From Hyphomicrobiales bacterium (GTDB lineage Bacteria; Pseudomonadota; Alphaproteobacteria; Rhizobiales; Xanthobacteraceae), in NCBI GenBank assembly GCA_027307405.1, contig DAHUXA010000019.1, positions 1-35,491 of the forward strand: 35,491 nt of DNA, read 5' to 3'. Position 1 is the stretch's first letter; each line of letters opens with the position of its first letter. Of this stretch, positions 13,566 through 22,361 are shown in pieces. The notes below the pieces were generated by a model, which did no database searches, was not told where the DNA came from, and saw nothing but the letters and a program-made list of their open reading frames with translations. The position numbers were made by a program, and so were the translations under genes.

Positions 13566-13997
13566 CTACTGGTTGATGCAGGTGCCGACATAGGTGCCGC
13601 GGTCGCCCGCGGCCTGTCCATAGACACCAGCCTGATGGGCGCAGCGTGCCGCTCGATCCTGATAGGTCTCGCGGCCTCCCGGTCCGGCCCCCGGTAGTGT
13701 TGGCAGATTCGGCAATACGCGACCCGTTTGTGGCACGACAATCGGCGGCGGAGTTGTCGCGTTGGGGAATGGCACGGTCCTCGATTTCGGAATCGTCACG
13801 TGCTTCACGGTGCCACGCGGGGATTTATATTTCGGCGCCAGCCATGGCTCCGGTTGCTCCCGCTTGGACCCTTTTTCCGGCACCATGATGCTGTAGTCAT
13901 CCCGCATGATGTCGTAGCTATTGGCAGTTTGCGCGCACACAGGCGCAGCCAGCAGCGCCGACAAAAAAAGCAGCAGCAGTATGGAAGGTTTGCGCAT
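13566..13997 (-). CDS. Small secreted proline-rich protein of unknown function
   Basis: 143-residue predicted periplasmic protein. MRKPSILLLLFLSALLAAPVCAQ is a clear signal peptide; the Cys in APVC does not fit a lipobox, so it is probably not a lipoprotein. The middle is Pro-rich and basic (KSPRGTVKHVTIPKSRTVPFPNATTPPPIVVPQTG), likely extended. The C-terminus RAARCAHQAGVYGQAAGDRGTYVGTCINQ holds two Cys, 19 residues apart, that could form a disulfide; a similar ending is common in small exported proteins of Bradyrhizobium-like bacteria. The gene ends convergently with the FNT gene and lies 35 bases past the rluC stop on the same strand. No function can be assigned. Confidence 0.75.
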   Translation of the reverse strand: MRKPSILLLLFLSALLAAPVCAQTANSYDIMRDDYSIMVPEKGSKREQPEPWLAPKYKSPRGTVKHVTIPKSRTVPFPNATTPPPIVVPQTGRVLPNLPTLPGAGPGGRETYQDRAARCAHQAGVYGQAAGDRGTYVGTCINQ

Positions 13998-14032
13998 TGG
14001 TCCTCTCAGATAGGAGCCCCGCGGCAGACGCG

Positions 14033-15232
14033 CTACTCTTCCGGCGCGTCTTCGATCGGATCGTAACGCTTGGCATCAAAGCCAAGCAAATTCCATGACT
14101 GCTGCATGTGCGCCGGTAACGGCGCCGAAACGTCGATCACCCCGCCTCGAGGGTGCGGTACCGCGATACGGCGTGCGAGCAAATGCAATTTCTCCTGTAT
14201 TCCTCCGGGCACCTGCCAATTTTCCTTATTGAAATATTTCGGATCACCGACGATCGGGTGGCCGATGTGCGCCATGTGTGCGCGCAATTGATGGGTGCGC
14301 CCGGTGACCGGCTTGAGCGACAACCAGGCCAGTTGGTGCGCCGCCGTCTCCACCACCGCGTAATACGTCACCGCGTGCACCGCATCTTTCTCGCCGTGTT
14401 TGGCGATGCGCATGAACGAATCTTCCTCAACCTCCTGCTTGGCGAGATACGTGGAGATGCGGCCCTGCGCCGGTTTGGGCACTCCTACGACCAGGGCCCA
14501 ATAGATCTTGCGCGCCGAGCGCGAGCGGAAGGTTTTGGCCAGCGCCGCTGCGGCAAAACGGGACTTGGCCACCAGCAGGCAACCGGCGGTATCTTTGTCC
14601 AACCTGTGCACGAGCCGAGGGCGTTGGCCATCTGGTGAGCGAAATGCGCCAAGCATGCCATCGATATGACGCGTCGTGCCGGAGCCACCCTGCACGGCAA
14701 GGCCCATCGGCTTGTTGAGCACCAGCACGTCGGCGTCTTCGTAGAGCGTGATTGATTTGAGAAAGGCGCGATCCTTCTGCGCGACCGGTGCATCATCGCG
14801 CGGAGCCGGCGGCTCGAGCTTTAGCGGCGGGATGCGCACCGCCTGCCCGGCTTCCAGGCGCGCCTTCGGCTGCGTGCGCTTACCGTTCACGCGCACCTCA
14901 CCTTTGCGAATGATGCGCTGGATATGGCTAAATGACAGGCCCGGGAAACGCGCTTCGAAATACCGGTCGACGCGCATGCCGGACTCATCCGGCGCTACGG
15001 TGATGGTCTGCACCTTGTGGGCCACCTGCAACGCGTTCGATTCGCCATCCAGTGGCCGTGAACGATGGCCGACCGCGGGACGGGACAGAACGTCGTTCTT
15101 CGCGGCGTGCTCCGCCCGCGCCTCGGAGTGACGGGCTGGATGATGACGAGTTTGCCGCCGCTCATGCCGTGGCCCTGCCATCTGTCGACCACCGCCTGGC
15201 TGGCGAGGGCCGGAACGCCCACGACGGCTCAT
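14033..15232 (-). CDS. rluC: RluA-family 23S rRNA pseudouridine synthase (RluC/RluD type)
   Basis: 399 residues. An S4 RNA-binding domain (about 85-135: RVDRYFEARFPGLSFSHIQRIIRKGEVRVNGKR) is followed by the catalytic domain with HRLDKDTAG (209-217), where Asp212 is the nucleophile, then KIYWALVVG, LSLKPVTGRTHQLRAHMAHIGHPIVGDPKY and a C-terminal LHLLARRIAVPHP. It converts uridines to pseudouridine in 23S rRNA; domain order suits RluC, but RluD-like specificity cannot be excluded. The ATG at 15232 overlaps the rarA stop (ATGA) and gives a ~70-residue Arg/His/Pro-rich N-terminal extension, longer than usual. A start further in would remove it, so the N-terminus is uncertain. Confidence 0.9.
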   Translation of the reverse strand: MSRRGRSGPRQPGGGRQMAGPRHERRQTRHHPARHSEARAEHAAKNDVLSRPAVGHRSRPLDGESNALQVAHKVQTITVAPDESGMRVDRYFEARFPGLSFSHIQRIIRKGEVRVNGKRTQPKARLEAGQAVRIPPLKLEPPAPRDDAPVAQKDRAFLKSITLYEDADVLVLNKPMGLAVQGGSGTTRHIDGMLGAFRSPDGQRPRLVHRLDKDTAGCLLVAKSRFAAAALAKTFRSRSARKIYWALVVGVPKPAQGRISTYLAKQEVEEDSFMRIAKHGEKDAVHAVTYYAVVETAAHQLAWLSLKPVTGRTHQLRAHMAHIGHPIVGDPKYFNKENWQVPGGIQEKLHLLARRIAVPHPRGGVIDVSAPLPAHMQQSWNLLGFDAKRYDPIEDAPEE

Positions 15233-16563
15233 GATCCGCCCCGTTCCTTCCTCAGCTTCGCCCAGTACTCCAGCCGTTTCCGTATCTCGCGTTCGAATCC
15301 GCGTTCGGGCGGATCATAGAATTTTTGACGTTCGAGCGCGTCGGGGAAATAATTCTGCCCGGAGAAGGTTTCCTCAGCATTGTGATCGTAGGCATAGCCA
15401 CGGCCGTAACCCTCTTCCTGCATCAATTTGGTCGGCGCATTGAGAATGTGCTTGGGCGGCACCAGCGAGCCCGCTTCCTTTGCCGTGCGCATGGCAGCGC
15501 CAAACGCGACGTACCCGGCGTTCGATTTAGGCGCGGTGGCGCAATAGATCACCGCCTGGGCGATCGCCAGTTCGCCCTCGGGCGAACCCAGGAAATCGTA
15601 TGCTTCCTTGGCGGCGTTGGCGATCACCAACGCCTGCGGATCGGCGAGCCCGATGTCCTCGATGGCCATGCGCACGACGCGTCGCGCGATATAGAGCGGC
15701 GGTTCGCCGGCATCCAGCATACGGCAAAGATAGTAGAGTGCGGCGTCGGGATCGGAGCCTCGTACCGATTTATGCAAGGCAGAAATCAGATTGTAGTGAC
15801 CATCCTGGCTCTTGTCGTAGATCGGCGCTCGGCGCTGCACGATCTCTTGCAATTTGGCGCTGTCGAAAACTTCGTCCTTGCGCGCCGCACGCCAGACCTC
15901 CTCAGCAAGTGTAAGCGCGGCTCGCCCGTCGCCGTCGGCCATACGCTTGAGAATCTCGCGCGCATCCGGGTCAAGCGGGAGCCGCCTGCGCTCGATCTCC
16001 TCAGCCCGCTTCAGCAGCTTCTCTATCGCTTCTTCGTCCAGAGACTTGAAAATCAACACACGTGCGCGTGACAGCAGCGGGGCGTTCAATTCGAAAGACG
16101 GATTTTCGGTGGTAGCGCCGACGAGGACGATGGTGCCGTCTTCCATGACTGGAAGGAAGCTGTCCTGCTGGGCGCGATTGAAGCGATGGATCTCATCAAC
16201 AAACAGAAGTGTCCCTTGCCCCATTTCACGGCGCTGGCGCGCTTCTTCGAAAACCTTCTTGAGGTCAGCGACCCCGGTGAAGATCGCGGAAATCTGCTCG
16301 AAATGAAGATCGGTCGCCTGTGCGAGCAGTCGCGCGACTGTCGTCTTCCCGGTTCCGGGCGGGCCCCAGAACACCAAAGAGCCAAGCGAGCGGGTCGCCA
16401 GCATGCGCGTAAGTGCGCCATCCGGCCCGAGCAAATGAACCTGACCGACCACTTCGTCGAGCTTTTGCGGTCTGAGCTTATCAGGGAGCGGATGCGGCGC
16501 GTCTTTTTCGAAGCCTGCCGCAGCGAACAGGCTTGGACCGCTCTCTTTGGCTCGCGGCGTCAT
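15229..16563 (-). CDS. rarA: Replication-associated recombination protein A (MgsA/WRNIP1 AAA ATPase)
   Basis: 444 residues, usual family length. RarA is a clamp-loader-like AAA+ ATPase that forms tetramers and acts at stalled replication forks and on SSB-coated DNA. Seen here: PLPDKLRPQKLDEVVGQ near the N-terminus, Walker A GPPGTGKTT (67-75), Walker B LLFVDEIH (119-126), sensor 1 GATTENPSFELN (149-160) and the LSRARVLIFKSL segment, then the tetramerisation domain with ISALHKSVRGSDPDAALYYLCRML, IARRVVRMAIEDIGLADPQAL and the C-terminal EEGYGRGYAYDHN...NYFPDAL. Its start overlaps the degQ stop and its stop overlaps the rluC start, both as ATGA, implying translational coupling in a degQ-rarA-rluC operon. 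Confidence 0.95.
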   Translation of the reverse strand: MTPRAKESGPSLFAAAGFEKDAPHPLPDKLRPQKLDEVVGQVHLLGPDGALTRMLATRSLGSLVFWGPPGTGKTTVARLLAQATDLHFEQISAIFTGVADLKKVFEEARQRREMGQGTLLFVDEIHRFNRAQQDSFLPVMEDGTIVLVGATTENPSFELNAPLLSRARVLIFKSLDEEAIEKLLKRAEEIERRRLPLDPDAREILKRMADGDGRAALTLAEEVWRAARKDEVFDSAKLQEIVQRRAPIYDKSQDGHYNLISALHKSVRGSDPDAALYYLCRMLDAGEPPLYIARRVVRMAIEDIGLADPQALVIANAAKEAYDFLGSPEGELAIAQAVIYCATAPKSNAGYVAFGAAMRTAKEAGSLVPPKHILNAPTKLMQEEGYGRGYAYDHNAEETFSGQNYFPDALERQKFYDPPERGFEREIRKRLEYWAKLRKERGGS

Positions 16564-17951
16564 CCGCTGAAAACCGCGGAAATCTTCTGCCCGCCGCGCA
16601 GGATAATAATGCGCCAGCTCCGGTTAGGTGTGCTCGTCAAGCGCTCGAGGTCCCGCGTCTTGGCAATGCGCTCGCCGTTGACTTCTTCGATCACGTCGCC
16701 GCGCTGGAAGCCGAGATTGCTTGCATAGGAGCCGGAATCGACGTCGACGATGGCCACACCCTGATCGACATTCTGCAGTTGCAATTCGTCGGCAAGCGCA
16801 GGCGAAAGGTTCGCGATCTTTACGCCCGAAAAAGGCGAACGGGATCGGATCACGATTTCTTCGCGGGGCATTTCCGGCGCACTTTGCAAGGCGACCGTTG
16901 CCGTCTGCTCGCGCCCCGCCCGCAGTAATCCGAGACGAGCACTCCCGCCGAGCGATTTCGTAGCGAAACGATAATCGAAAGCGTTGGGGTCATCGACGTC
17001 CTGCCCGTCAACCGAGACGATCAAATCGCCTGCCTTGAGCCCGGCGCGCGCCGCCGGACTGTTCGCGTTCACATTAGCGACCAATGCGCCGGTCGGACGC
17101 TTGAGACCCATGCTGTCCGCTATTTCGGCCGTGACCGCCTGCAATTTGGCACCAAGCCATGGCCGCACCACTGCGCTGCCGCCCGTTTTGGCAGAGGCCA
17201 CCACCACCCGCACCATGTTGGCAGGAATGGCGAAGCCCACCCCTTGCGAGCCGCCCGAGCGCGAGAAGATCGCGGTGTTGATGCCTATCAACTTACCGGT
17301 CAAATCGACGAGCGCACCGCCAGAATTGCCTGGATTGATGGCGGCATCGGTCTGGATGAAGAAGCGGTAGTCGGAAATTCCCACTTGGGTGCGCGCCAGC
17401 GCCGATACAATCCCGTGGGTTACAGTCTGGCCTACACCAAATGGATTTCCGATGGCGAGGACTACGTCGCCGACCTGCAATGCATCCGAATCGGCAAAGT
17501 CGAGGACGGGAAATTTCTCGCGCCCATTTTTGATACGAAGCACTGCAAGATCAGTGCGCGGGTCCTTGAGCACCAGCGTCGCCTCGAACTCGCGCTTGTC
17601 GGCAAGTGAGACTTTTACTTCGTCTGCGCCTTCGATGACGTGATTGTTCGTTACAACCAGACCAGCGGCGTCGATGATCACGCCCGAGCCCAGTGATCGC
17701 TGCAGTTGGTTGCCACCGCCGCCCGGCACACCAAAGAACCGGCGGAAGATTGGATCGTCCAGCAGCGGATTGCGATTCTGCACCATCTTGGCGGCATAAA
17801 CGTTGACCACGGCCGGCGCCACGTGCTGGACCACCGGCGAGTAAGACAGCCGAAGCTCCGGTTGCGTCGGAAGCCGCCGCTCTTGTGCTGCGGCGACCCC
17901 GGCAAACGTGATGCCGGCGATCAGGATGGCCGTCAGTGCTTTAAGGCGCAT
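16560..17951 (-). CDS. degQ: Periplasmic Do/DegQ-like serine protease
   Basis: 463 residues. A signal peptide (MRLKALTAILIAGITFAGVAAAQ) sends it to the periplasm, where HtrA-family proteases degrade misfolded proteins. The trypsin-like domain has the full triad: His104 (TNNHVIEG), Asp134 (PRTDLAVLR) and Ser210 (NPGNSGGAL). Two PDZ domains follow, about 262-350 (RPWLGAKLQAVT...AARAGLKAGDLIVSVDG) and 375-460 (FSGVKIANLSP...NLGFQRGDVIEEVNG). No cysteine pair is seen in the LA-loop region. The order rplQ-degQ-rarA is common in Hyphomicrobiales; here a cytochrome gene lies between rplQ and degQ. The stop overlaps the rarA start by ATGA. Confidence 0.93.
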   Translation of the reverse strand: MRLKALTAILIAGITFAGVAAAQERRLPTQPELRLSYSPVVQHVAPAVVNVYAAKMVQNRNPLLDDPIFRRFFGVPGGGGNQLQRSLGSGVIIDAAGLVVTNNHVIEGADEVKVSLADKREFEATLVLKDPRTDLAVLRIKNGREKFPVLDFADSDALQVGDVVLAIGNPFGVGQTVTHGIVSALARTQVGISDYRFFIQTDAAINPGNSGGALVDLTGKLIGINTAIFSRSGGSQGVGFAIPANMVRVVVASAKTGGSAVVRPWLGAKLQAVTAEIADSMGLKRPTGALVANVNANSPAARAGLKAGDLIVSVDGQDVDDPNAFDYRFATKSLGGSARLGLLRAGREQTATVALQSAPEMPREEIVIRSRSPFSGVKIANLSPALADELQLQNVDQGVAIVDVDSGSYASNLGFQRGDVIEEVNGERIAKTRDLERLTSTPNRSWRIIILRGGQKISAVFSG

Positions 17952-18045
17952 AGGTTCAAATCCCGGCTAATTGGCCGAGATATAGGCCTCTATCGGGCCT
18001 AAATGAAGGCCACTGCATCGCATTCCCACCCGCACGGTAAAGCGC

Positions 18046-18903
18046 TTATTCCACCGGCGGCACGGTTCGCAGATAGGCCACAACGGCGTCGAGATCATCT
18101 GGCGTCAATGTTGCGTAGTATTGATAGCCCATCGGCGGCTTGAGCTTACTGCCATCCTTGCTGATGCCTGCAGTGATCGCGCGCTTGATGTCATCGTCGG
18201 TCCAGGCACTGATGCCTTTCGCCTTGCTCGAGGTGATGTTGCGCGAAACGGAGACGCCCCACGGGCCCGGAAATTCAAAGCCACCGGCGCCCAGGCGACT
18301 GCCCCATAGGCGCACACCCTTCTCCATCGGAGTATGGCACTCCATGCAATGCGCGATGGTGACGAGGTAGAACCCCTTCTTGAGCTTGTCGCTCATCATG
18401 CCTTCGGTGAACGGCTTTTCGCCGCCGGGGATCACGTGCTCAAGTTGCGGCATTTTGTAGACCGGTTCCGCCACCTTGTTGCTCACCGGCTTGAGCGTGC
18501 GCAAATAGGCAACAACAGCATCGAGATCGCGGTCGGTCATAATGTGATAAAAGCCGGTCGGCATGATCATCGCTACGTGCACGCCGTTCGGCCGTATGCC
18601 GGAGCGCATGACGGTTTTGATCTGCGCATCGGTCCAGCTGCCGATGCCGGTGTCCTTGTCCGGTGTGATATTCGGCGCGGTCACTTTGAACGGCGGTTCA
18701 TCCCAGGACAGGCCGCCAGAGTAATCCTTGCCGGCGACTGCCGCGGGCGGGCCTTTCGGCGAGTGGCAATTTGCGCATGTCAGAATGCCGTTCGCGAGAT
18801 AATCGCCACGTTTGACCAGATCAGTTTGCGCGGATTGCGCACTAGCCACGCTCGCCAGCGCGGTTGCAAATAATGCTGCCAGCAATGCTATCCAGATTGC
18901 CAT
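18046..18903 (-). CDS. Periplasmic diheme cytochrome c
   Basis: 285 residues from the ATG at 18903, which has a G-rich ribosome-binding site (GGGGGGAT) just upstream and gives a clean signal peptide (MAIWIALLAALFATALASVASA). Two covalent heme sites are seen: CANCH (43-47) and CMECH (186-190). Each half has the same plan of KRGDYL or KKGFYL, then NITPDKDTGIGSWTDAQIK or NITSSKAKGISAWTDDDIK, and DLDAVVAYLRT before the end, so the protein is an internal duplication. Probable axial Met ligands are Met114 (IMPTG) and the Met in PPMGYQ. It probably carries electrons between a periplasmic dehydrogenase and a terminal oxidase, but no such enzyme gene is nearby and the partner is unknown. Confidence 0.9.
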   Translation of the reverse strand: MAIWIALLAALFATALASVASAQSAQTDLVKRGDYLANGILTCANCHSPKGPPAAVAGKDYSGGLSWDEPPFKVTAPNITPDKDTGIGSWTDAQIKTVMRSGIRPNGVHVAMIMPTGFYHIMTDRDLDAVVAYLRTLKPVSNKVAEPVYKMPQLEHVIPGGEKPFTEGMMSDKLKKGFYLVTIAHCMECHTPMEKGVRLWGSRLGAGGFEFPGPWGVSVSRNITSSKAKGISAWTDDDIKRAITAGISKDGSKLKPPMGYQYYATLTPDDLDAVVAYLRTVPPVE

Positions 18904-18945
18904 GATATCCCCCCGCCTCGCCGAATTATATCGCTGTTGGGCGGG

Positions 18946-18973
18946 ATCATAACCGCCCGAAGCAATCCGGCAA
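18946..18973 (-). promoter_or_regulatory. Candidate promoter of the diheme cytochrome gene
   Basis: On the minus strand, TTGCCG (18973-18968) and TATGAT (18951-18946) are spaced by 16 bases. A perfect TATAAT also occurs closer to the gene (18930-18925) but lacks a good -35. The region abuts the rplQ terminator, so the cytochrome gene is probably transcribed on its own. Confidence 0.35.
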
Positions 18974-18975
18974 AC

Positions 18976-19007
18976 AAAAAGGGCAGCAGAGACTGCCGCC
19001 CTTTTTT
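18976..19007 (-). terminator. Intrinsic terminator closing the ribosomal supercluster
   Basis: The minus-strand RNA forms a 14-bp stem, AAAAAGGGCGGCAG with CUGCUGCCCUUUUU (one G-U pair), around a 3-base loop, ending in a U run. It begins 19 bases after the rplQ stop. This is the strongest terminator in the window; the A/T flanks would let it act on the other strand too. Confidence 0.9.
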
Positions 19008-19025
19008 GAAACACGATTGTGAAGG

Positions 19026-19457
19026 TCAGGCCGCCGCGGTCGCTTCTTCCTCGACCTTCTTCTCTTGCACTGGGCCGGAATCCTTACCCTTGGCCTCCAT
19101 GTCGCGGTCGACAAATTCGATCACTGCCTTGGCTGCATTGTCGCCGTAACGGAAGCCGGCCTTCATGATCCGAGTATAGCCGCCATCCCGCTCCTTGTAG
19201 CGCGGACCGATGACATCAAAGAGTTTCTTCACTTGCGTGACATCGCGGATTTCCGCCACCGCCTGCCGGCGGGCATGCAGCCCGCCTTTTTTTGCGAGCG
19301 TCACCAGCTTTTCGACAATCGGACGTAGTTCTTTCGCTTTCGGAAGCGTGGTGATGATTTGCTCGTGCTTGATCAGCGATGCGGCCATATTCGCGAACAT
19401 GGCCTTGCGATGTTCGGCCGTACGGTTGAGCTTGCGGTGAACCTTGCCGTGACGCAT
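19026..19457 (-). CDS. rplQ: Ribosomal protein L17
   Basis: 143 residues. The N-terminus [25 protein letters not shown] is the L17 signature, and the core through [26 protein letters not shown] is normal. Residues from about 121 ([23 protein letters not shown]) form a charged Lys/Glu-rich tail beyond the compact E. coli-like core. L17 is a 50S protein near the exit tunnel. Last gene of the supercluster, 39 bases after rpoA and just before the terminator at 18976; AAGGGG precedes the ATG. Confidence 0.97.
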   Translation of the reverse strand: MRHGKVHRKLNRTAEHRKAMFANMAASLIKHEQIITTLPKAKELRPIVEKLVTLAKKGGLHARRQAVAEIRDVTQVKKLFDVIGPRYKERDGGYTRIMKAGFRYGDNAAKAVIEFVDRDMEAKGKDSGPVQEKKVEEEATAAA

Positions 19458-19496
19458 CGCGTTACCCCTTCATTCCGTTTTAGGCCGCGACGCGGC

Positions 19497-20513
19497 TCAG
19501 TAGTGATCCTCGAAGCGCTTGGCGAGTTCTTCGATATTCTCCGGCGGCCAGCCCGGCACTTCCATGCCGAGGTGCAGGCCCATCTGCGCCAGCACTTCCT
19601 TGATCTCATTGAGCGACTTGCGCCCGAAGTTCGGCGTGCGCAGCATTTCCGCCTCGCTCTTCTGCACGAGGTCCCCGATGTAAACGATGTTGTCGTTCTT
19701 CAGGCAGTTGGCCGACCGCACCGATAATTCGAGTTCGTCCACTTTCTTGAGGAAGGCCGGATTGAATGCAAGATCCGGAATGGTCTCGGCGGCCTGCTCC
19801 TTGCGCGGCTCCTCGAAATTCACGAACACATTGAGCTGGTCTTGCAGGATGCGTGCGGCGTATGCGAGTGAATCCTCGGGAGACACGGCGCCATTGGTCT
19901 CGATTGTCATGGTCAGCTTATCGTAGTCGAGAATCTGGCCTTCGCGGGTGTTCTCAACCTTGTAGGAAACCTTGCGCACCGGCGAATAAAGGCTGTCGAC
20001 CGGGATCAGGCCGATCGGCGCGTCCTCGGGACGGTTACGCTCCGCCGGCACATAGCCCTTGCCGGTGTTGACGGTGAACTCCATACGAATCTCGGCGCCT
20101 TCGTCGAGCGTGCAGAGCACAAGGTCAGGGTTGAGAACGACGACGTCGCCGACCGTCTGGATGTCGCCCGCGGTGACCGTACCGGGACCCTGCTTCTTGA
20201 CGACCATCCGCTTGGGACCTTCGCCTTGCATCTTGATGGCGATGTCCTTGATGTTGAGCACCATATCGGTGACATCCTCGCGCACACCGGCGATCGAGGA
20301 GAATTCGTGCAGCACGCCATCGATGTGCACCGACTGCACGGCGGAGCCTTGCAGCGAGGACAACAGAATGCGGCGCAGCGCGTTGCCGAGCGTGACGCCG
20401 AACCCGCGTTCGAGCGGCTCGGCGATCACCGTCGCAATCCGCGCGGCGTCACTGCCCGCGGAGACCTGGAGTTTGTTCGGTCTGATCAGTTCCTGCCAAT
20501 TCTTCTGGATCAC
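19497..20513 (-). CDS. rpoA: RNA polymerase alpha subunit
   Basis: 338 residues. The N-terminal domain (about 1-235) dimerises and nucleates polymerase assembly ([23 protein letters not shown] near 33-55), and the C-terminal domain binds activators and UP elements ([47 protein letters not shown]). The first codon is GTG at 20513, with AAAAGGTG just upstream, and product start [15 protein letters not shown] as in relatives. The GTG is nested in ATGTGA, so an ATG immediately followed by a TGA stop overlaps the real start codon by two bases. The gene lies 117 bases after rpsK; no promoter is evident in that gap. Confidence 0.97.
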   Translation of the reverse strand: MIQKNWQELIRPNKLQVSAGSDAARIATVIAEPLERGFGVTLGNALRRILLSSLQGSAVQSVHIDGVLHEFSSIAGVREDVTDMVLNIKDIAIKMQGEGPKRMVVKKQGPGTVTAGDIQTVGDVVVLNPDLVLCTLDEGAEIRMEFTVNTGKGYVPAERNRPEDAPIGLIPVDSLYSPVRKVSYKVENTREGQILDYDKLTMTIETNGAVSPEDSLAYAARILQDQLNVFVNFEEPRKEQAAETIPDLAFNPAFLKKVDELELSVRSANCLKNDNIVYIGDLVQKSEAEMLRTPNFGRKSLNEIKEVLAQMGLHLGMEVPGWPPENIEELAKRFEDHY

Positions 20514-20630
20514 ATCTTCACCTTTTCAGCGGCGCGGCCTTGTCGCGCCTCGCGCACCCCACCCGCCGTGTGGGGAAAATTTCGGCGGTAGTACGCGCGC
20601 GGGACACTTGGGACCCGCACGAAGAAACAA

Positions 20631-21020
20631 TCACACCCGACGACGCTTTCGCGGTCGGCAACCGTTATGCGGAATCGTTGTCACGTCGCGGATCGAGGTA
20701 ATTGTGAACCCGGCCGCCTGCAGCGAGCGCAGCGCCGACTCGCGCCCCGAACCCGGCCCCGACACCTCGACTTCGAGAGTGCGCATGCCGTGCTCTTGCG
20801 CCTTCTTGGCGGCGTCTTCGGCAGCGACCTGCGCGGCGTAGGGCGTCGATTTGCGCGAACCCTTGAAACCCATGGTCCCGGCCGATGACCAGGCGATGGT
20901 GTTGCCCTGCGCATCAGTGATGGTGATCATAGTGTTGTTGAACGAGGCCGCGACATGCGCGACGCCCGAGGCGATGTTCTTTCGTTCGCGCCGTCGGACG
21001 CGGGTGGCTTCCTTACCCAT
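20631..21020 (-). CDS. rpsK: Ribosomal protein S11
   Basis: 129 residues, the standard length. The ATG at 21020 is chosen because AAAGGA lies 6 bases upstream; an in-frame TTG two codons earlier is unlikely. Signatures are [38 protein letters not shown] and the C-terminal [19 protein letters not shown]11 forms part of the 30S platform near the mRNA exit/E-site. Confidence 0.97.
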   Translation of the reverse strand: MGKEATRVRRRERKNIASGVAHVAASFNNTMITITDAQGNTIAWSSAGTMGFKGSRKSTPYAAQVAAEDAAKKAQEHGMRTLEVEVSGPGSGRESALRSLQAAGFTITSIRDVTTIPHNGCRPRKRRRV

Positions 21021-21073
21021 TCTCAATCCTTTCGCGCCCGTGCGCCGTCATCGGCGCGGGGCTTATCCTGTTA

Positions 21074-21457
21074 TCAAGTCGGCCCCGGGGTCTTCTTTTT
21101 GCCGGCGATAGTCTTGGCCGGGCCCTTGCGGGTCCGCGCGTTGGTGTGGGTGCGCTGACCACGAACCGGGAGGCCCTTGCGGTGACGCAGGCCGCGATAG
21201 CAGCCGAGATCCATCAGCCGTTTGATGTTCAACTGGACTTCGCGCCGAAGATCACCCTCGACCATATAATCGCGGTCGATGAGCTCACGGATCTGCAGCA
21301 CCTCGGCGTCAGTCAGCTGCGACACCCGTCGCTCCGGCGGCAGATTAACCTTCCCCACGATATCCTGAGCAATCTTGGGCCCGATGCCATGGATATACTG
21401 CAGCGCGATCACCACGCGCTTGTTGGTCGGTAGATTGACGCCCGCGATACGAGCCAC
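21074..21457 (-). CDS. rpsM: Ribosomal protein S13
   Basis: 127 residues. Starts with GTG at 21457 ([14 protein letters not shown]), preceded by a strong AGGAGA ribosome-binding site. [16 protein letters not shown] and [25 protein letters not shown] are diagnostic. S13 sits in the 30S head and its basic C-terminal tail contacts P-site tRNA; the tail here ([14 protein letters not shown]) is slightly longer than usual. The 166-base gap to adk holds no gene or convincing promoter. Confidence 0.97.
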   Translation of the reverse strand: MARIAGVNLPTNKRVVIALQYIHGIGPKIAQDIVGKVNLPPERRVSQLTDAEVLQIRELIDRDYMVEGDLRREVQLNIKRLMDLGCYRGLRHRKGLPVRGQRTHTNARTRKGPAKTIAGKKKTPGPT

Positions 21458-21623
21458 TTAGTTTCTCCTATATCGACCGGTGGCGCGGAACGCGCCGGAT
21501 TCTCGTGTCCCTGGAAGGGGATAGCGCAAAGCGTAACACGACGCCCGTCCCCGCCTTATTGGGGCCCGGCATCGCATCAAACTCCTGAATGTGCAGCTTA
21601 TTAAGGGATTCATCACGCCTTCG

Positions 21624-22361
21624 TCAACTCCGCCGGGTACGCTTTTTGCGCTGTCCCGGCTTGTTTTTGCGCTTGGCCGCTGCTGAACGTTTCCGACGAG
21701 GCGCGCCCTTACGGACCGTCCGCTTTGTCGTCCCGGCCGCTTTGACCTTCCGGCGGCGCGAACCGGCCTTGGGCGCCCTGGCAGAGCCCAAAAGCCGGTC
21801 AATAGCCGCCGTCACCTCATCGATCGAGGCCATACCGTCAACGCTTCTGAGCGGGCCCCTGTTCGCATAGTAATCAACCAGCGGCGCGGTCTGTGCCCGG
21901 TAGGCAGACAGCCGGCCTTTGAGCACCTCTGGTGTGTCGTCCGCACGCACTTTCTCGCCGCGAGCGAGCATCTCGGCCACACGCTTTTCGATGCGCCTAA
22001 GCAGGATGCCCTCGTCCACCTTCAACTCAATGACCCCGTCGAGTTTGAGGCCCCGGTCGGCCAACAAACGGTCGAGCGCTTGGGCCTGCGGCACCGTGCG
22101 CGGAAAACCGTCAAGTACAAAGCCGCGTTTGGCGTCAGGTTGATCGATGCGATCGGCGATGATCGCTATTACGACCTCATCGGGGACCAACTCGCCTCTT
22201 TCCATTATGGTTTTGGCGCGCAGGCCCACCGCCGTTCCAGCCGCGACGGCGGCGCGCAGCATGTCGCCGGTCGAGAGCTGGACAATTCCGTGTTTGACTA
22301 TCAGCCGCTGCGCTTGTGTGCCCTTCCCCGCCCCCGGCGGGCCGAGCAGGATCAGTCTCAT
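21624..22361 (-). CDS. adk: Adenylate kinase with long basic C-terminal tail
   Basis: 245 residues. Residues 1-192 are a complete adenylate kinase of the short-lid type: P-loop [10 protein letters not shown] (7-16), STGDMLR (30-36), [10 protein letters not shown] (80-89) and a short lid region around RAEDD-like residues ([15 protein letters not shown], 137-151). It interconverts ATP + AMP and 2 ADP. Residues 193-245 form an extra tail containing 25 Lys/Arg in 53 positions and no acidic residue (e.g. [22 protein letters not shown]). This is not part of the enzyme fold and resembles nucleic-acid-binding tails. Start overlaps the secY stop by ATGA, so it is co-translated in the spc operon. Confidence 0.95.
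   Translation of the reverse strand: MRLILLGPPGAGKGTQAQRLIVKHGIVQLSTGDMLRAAVAAGTAVGLRAKTIMERGELVPDEVVIAIIADRIDQPDAKRGFVLDGFPRTVPQAQALDRLLADRGLKLDGVIELKVDEGILLRRIEKRVAEMLARGEKVRADDTPEVLKGRLSAYRAQTAPLVDYYANRGPLRSVDGMASIDEVTAAIDRLLGSARAPKAGSRRRKVKAAGTTKRTVRKGAPRRKRSAAAKRKNKPGQRKKRTRRS

Noticed and set aside
20514-20630. Gap between rpsK and rpoA searched for a promoter or small gene
   Set aside because: No coding signal or credible -35/-10 pair; it is GC-rich leader sequence.
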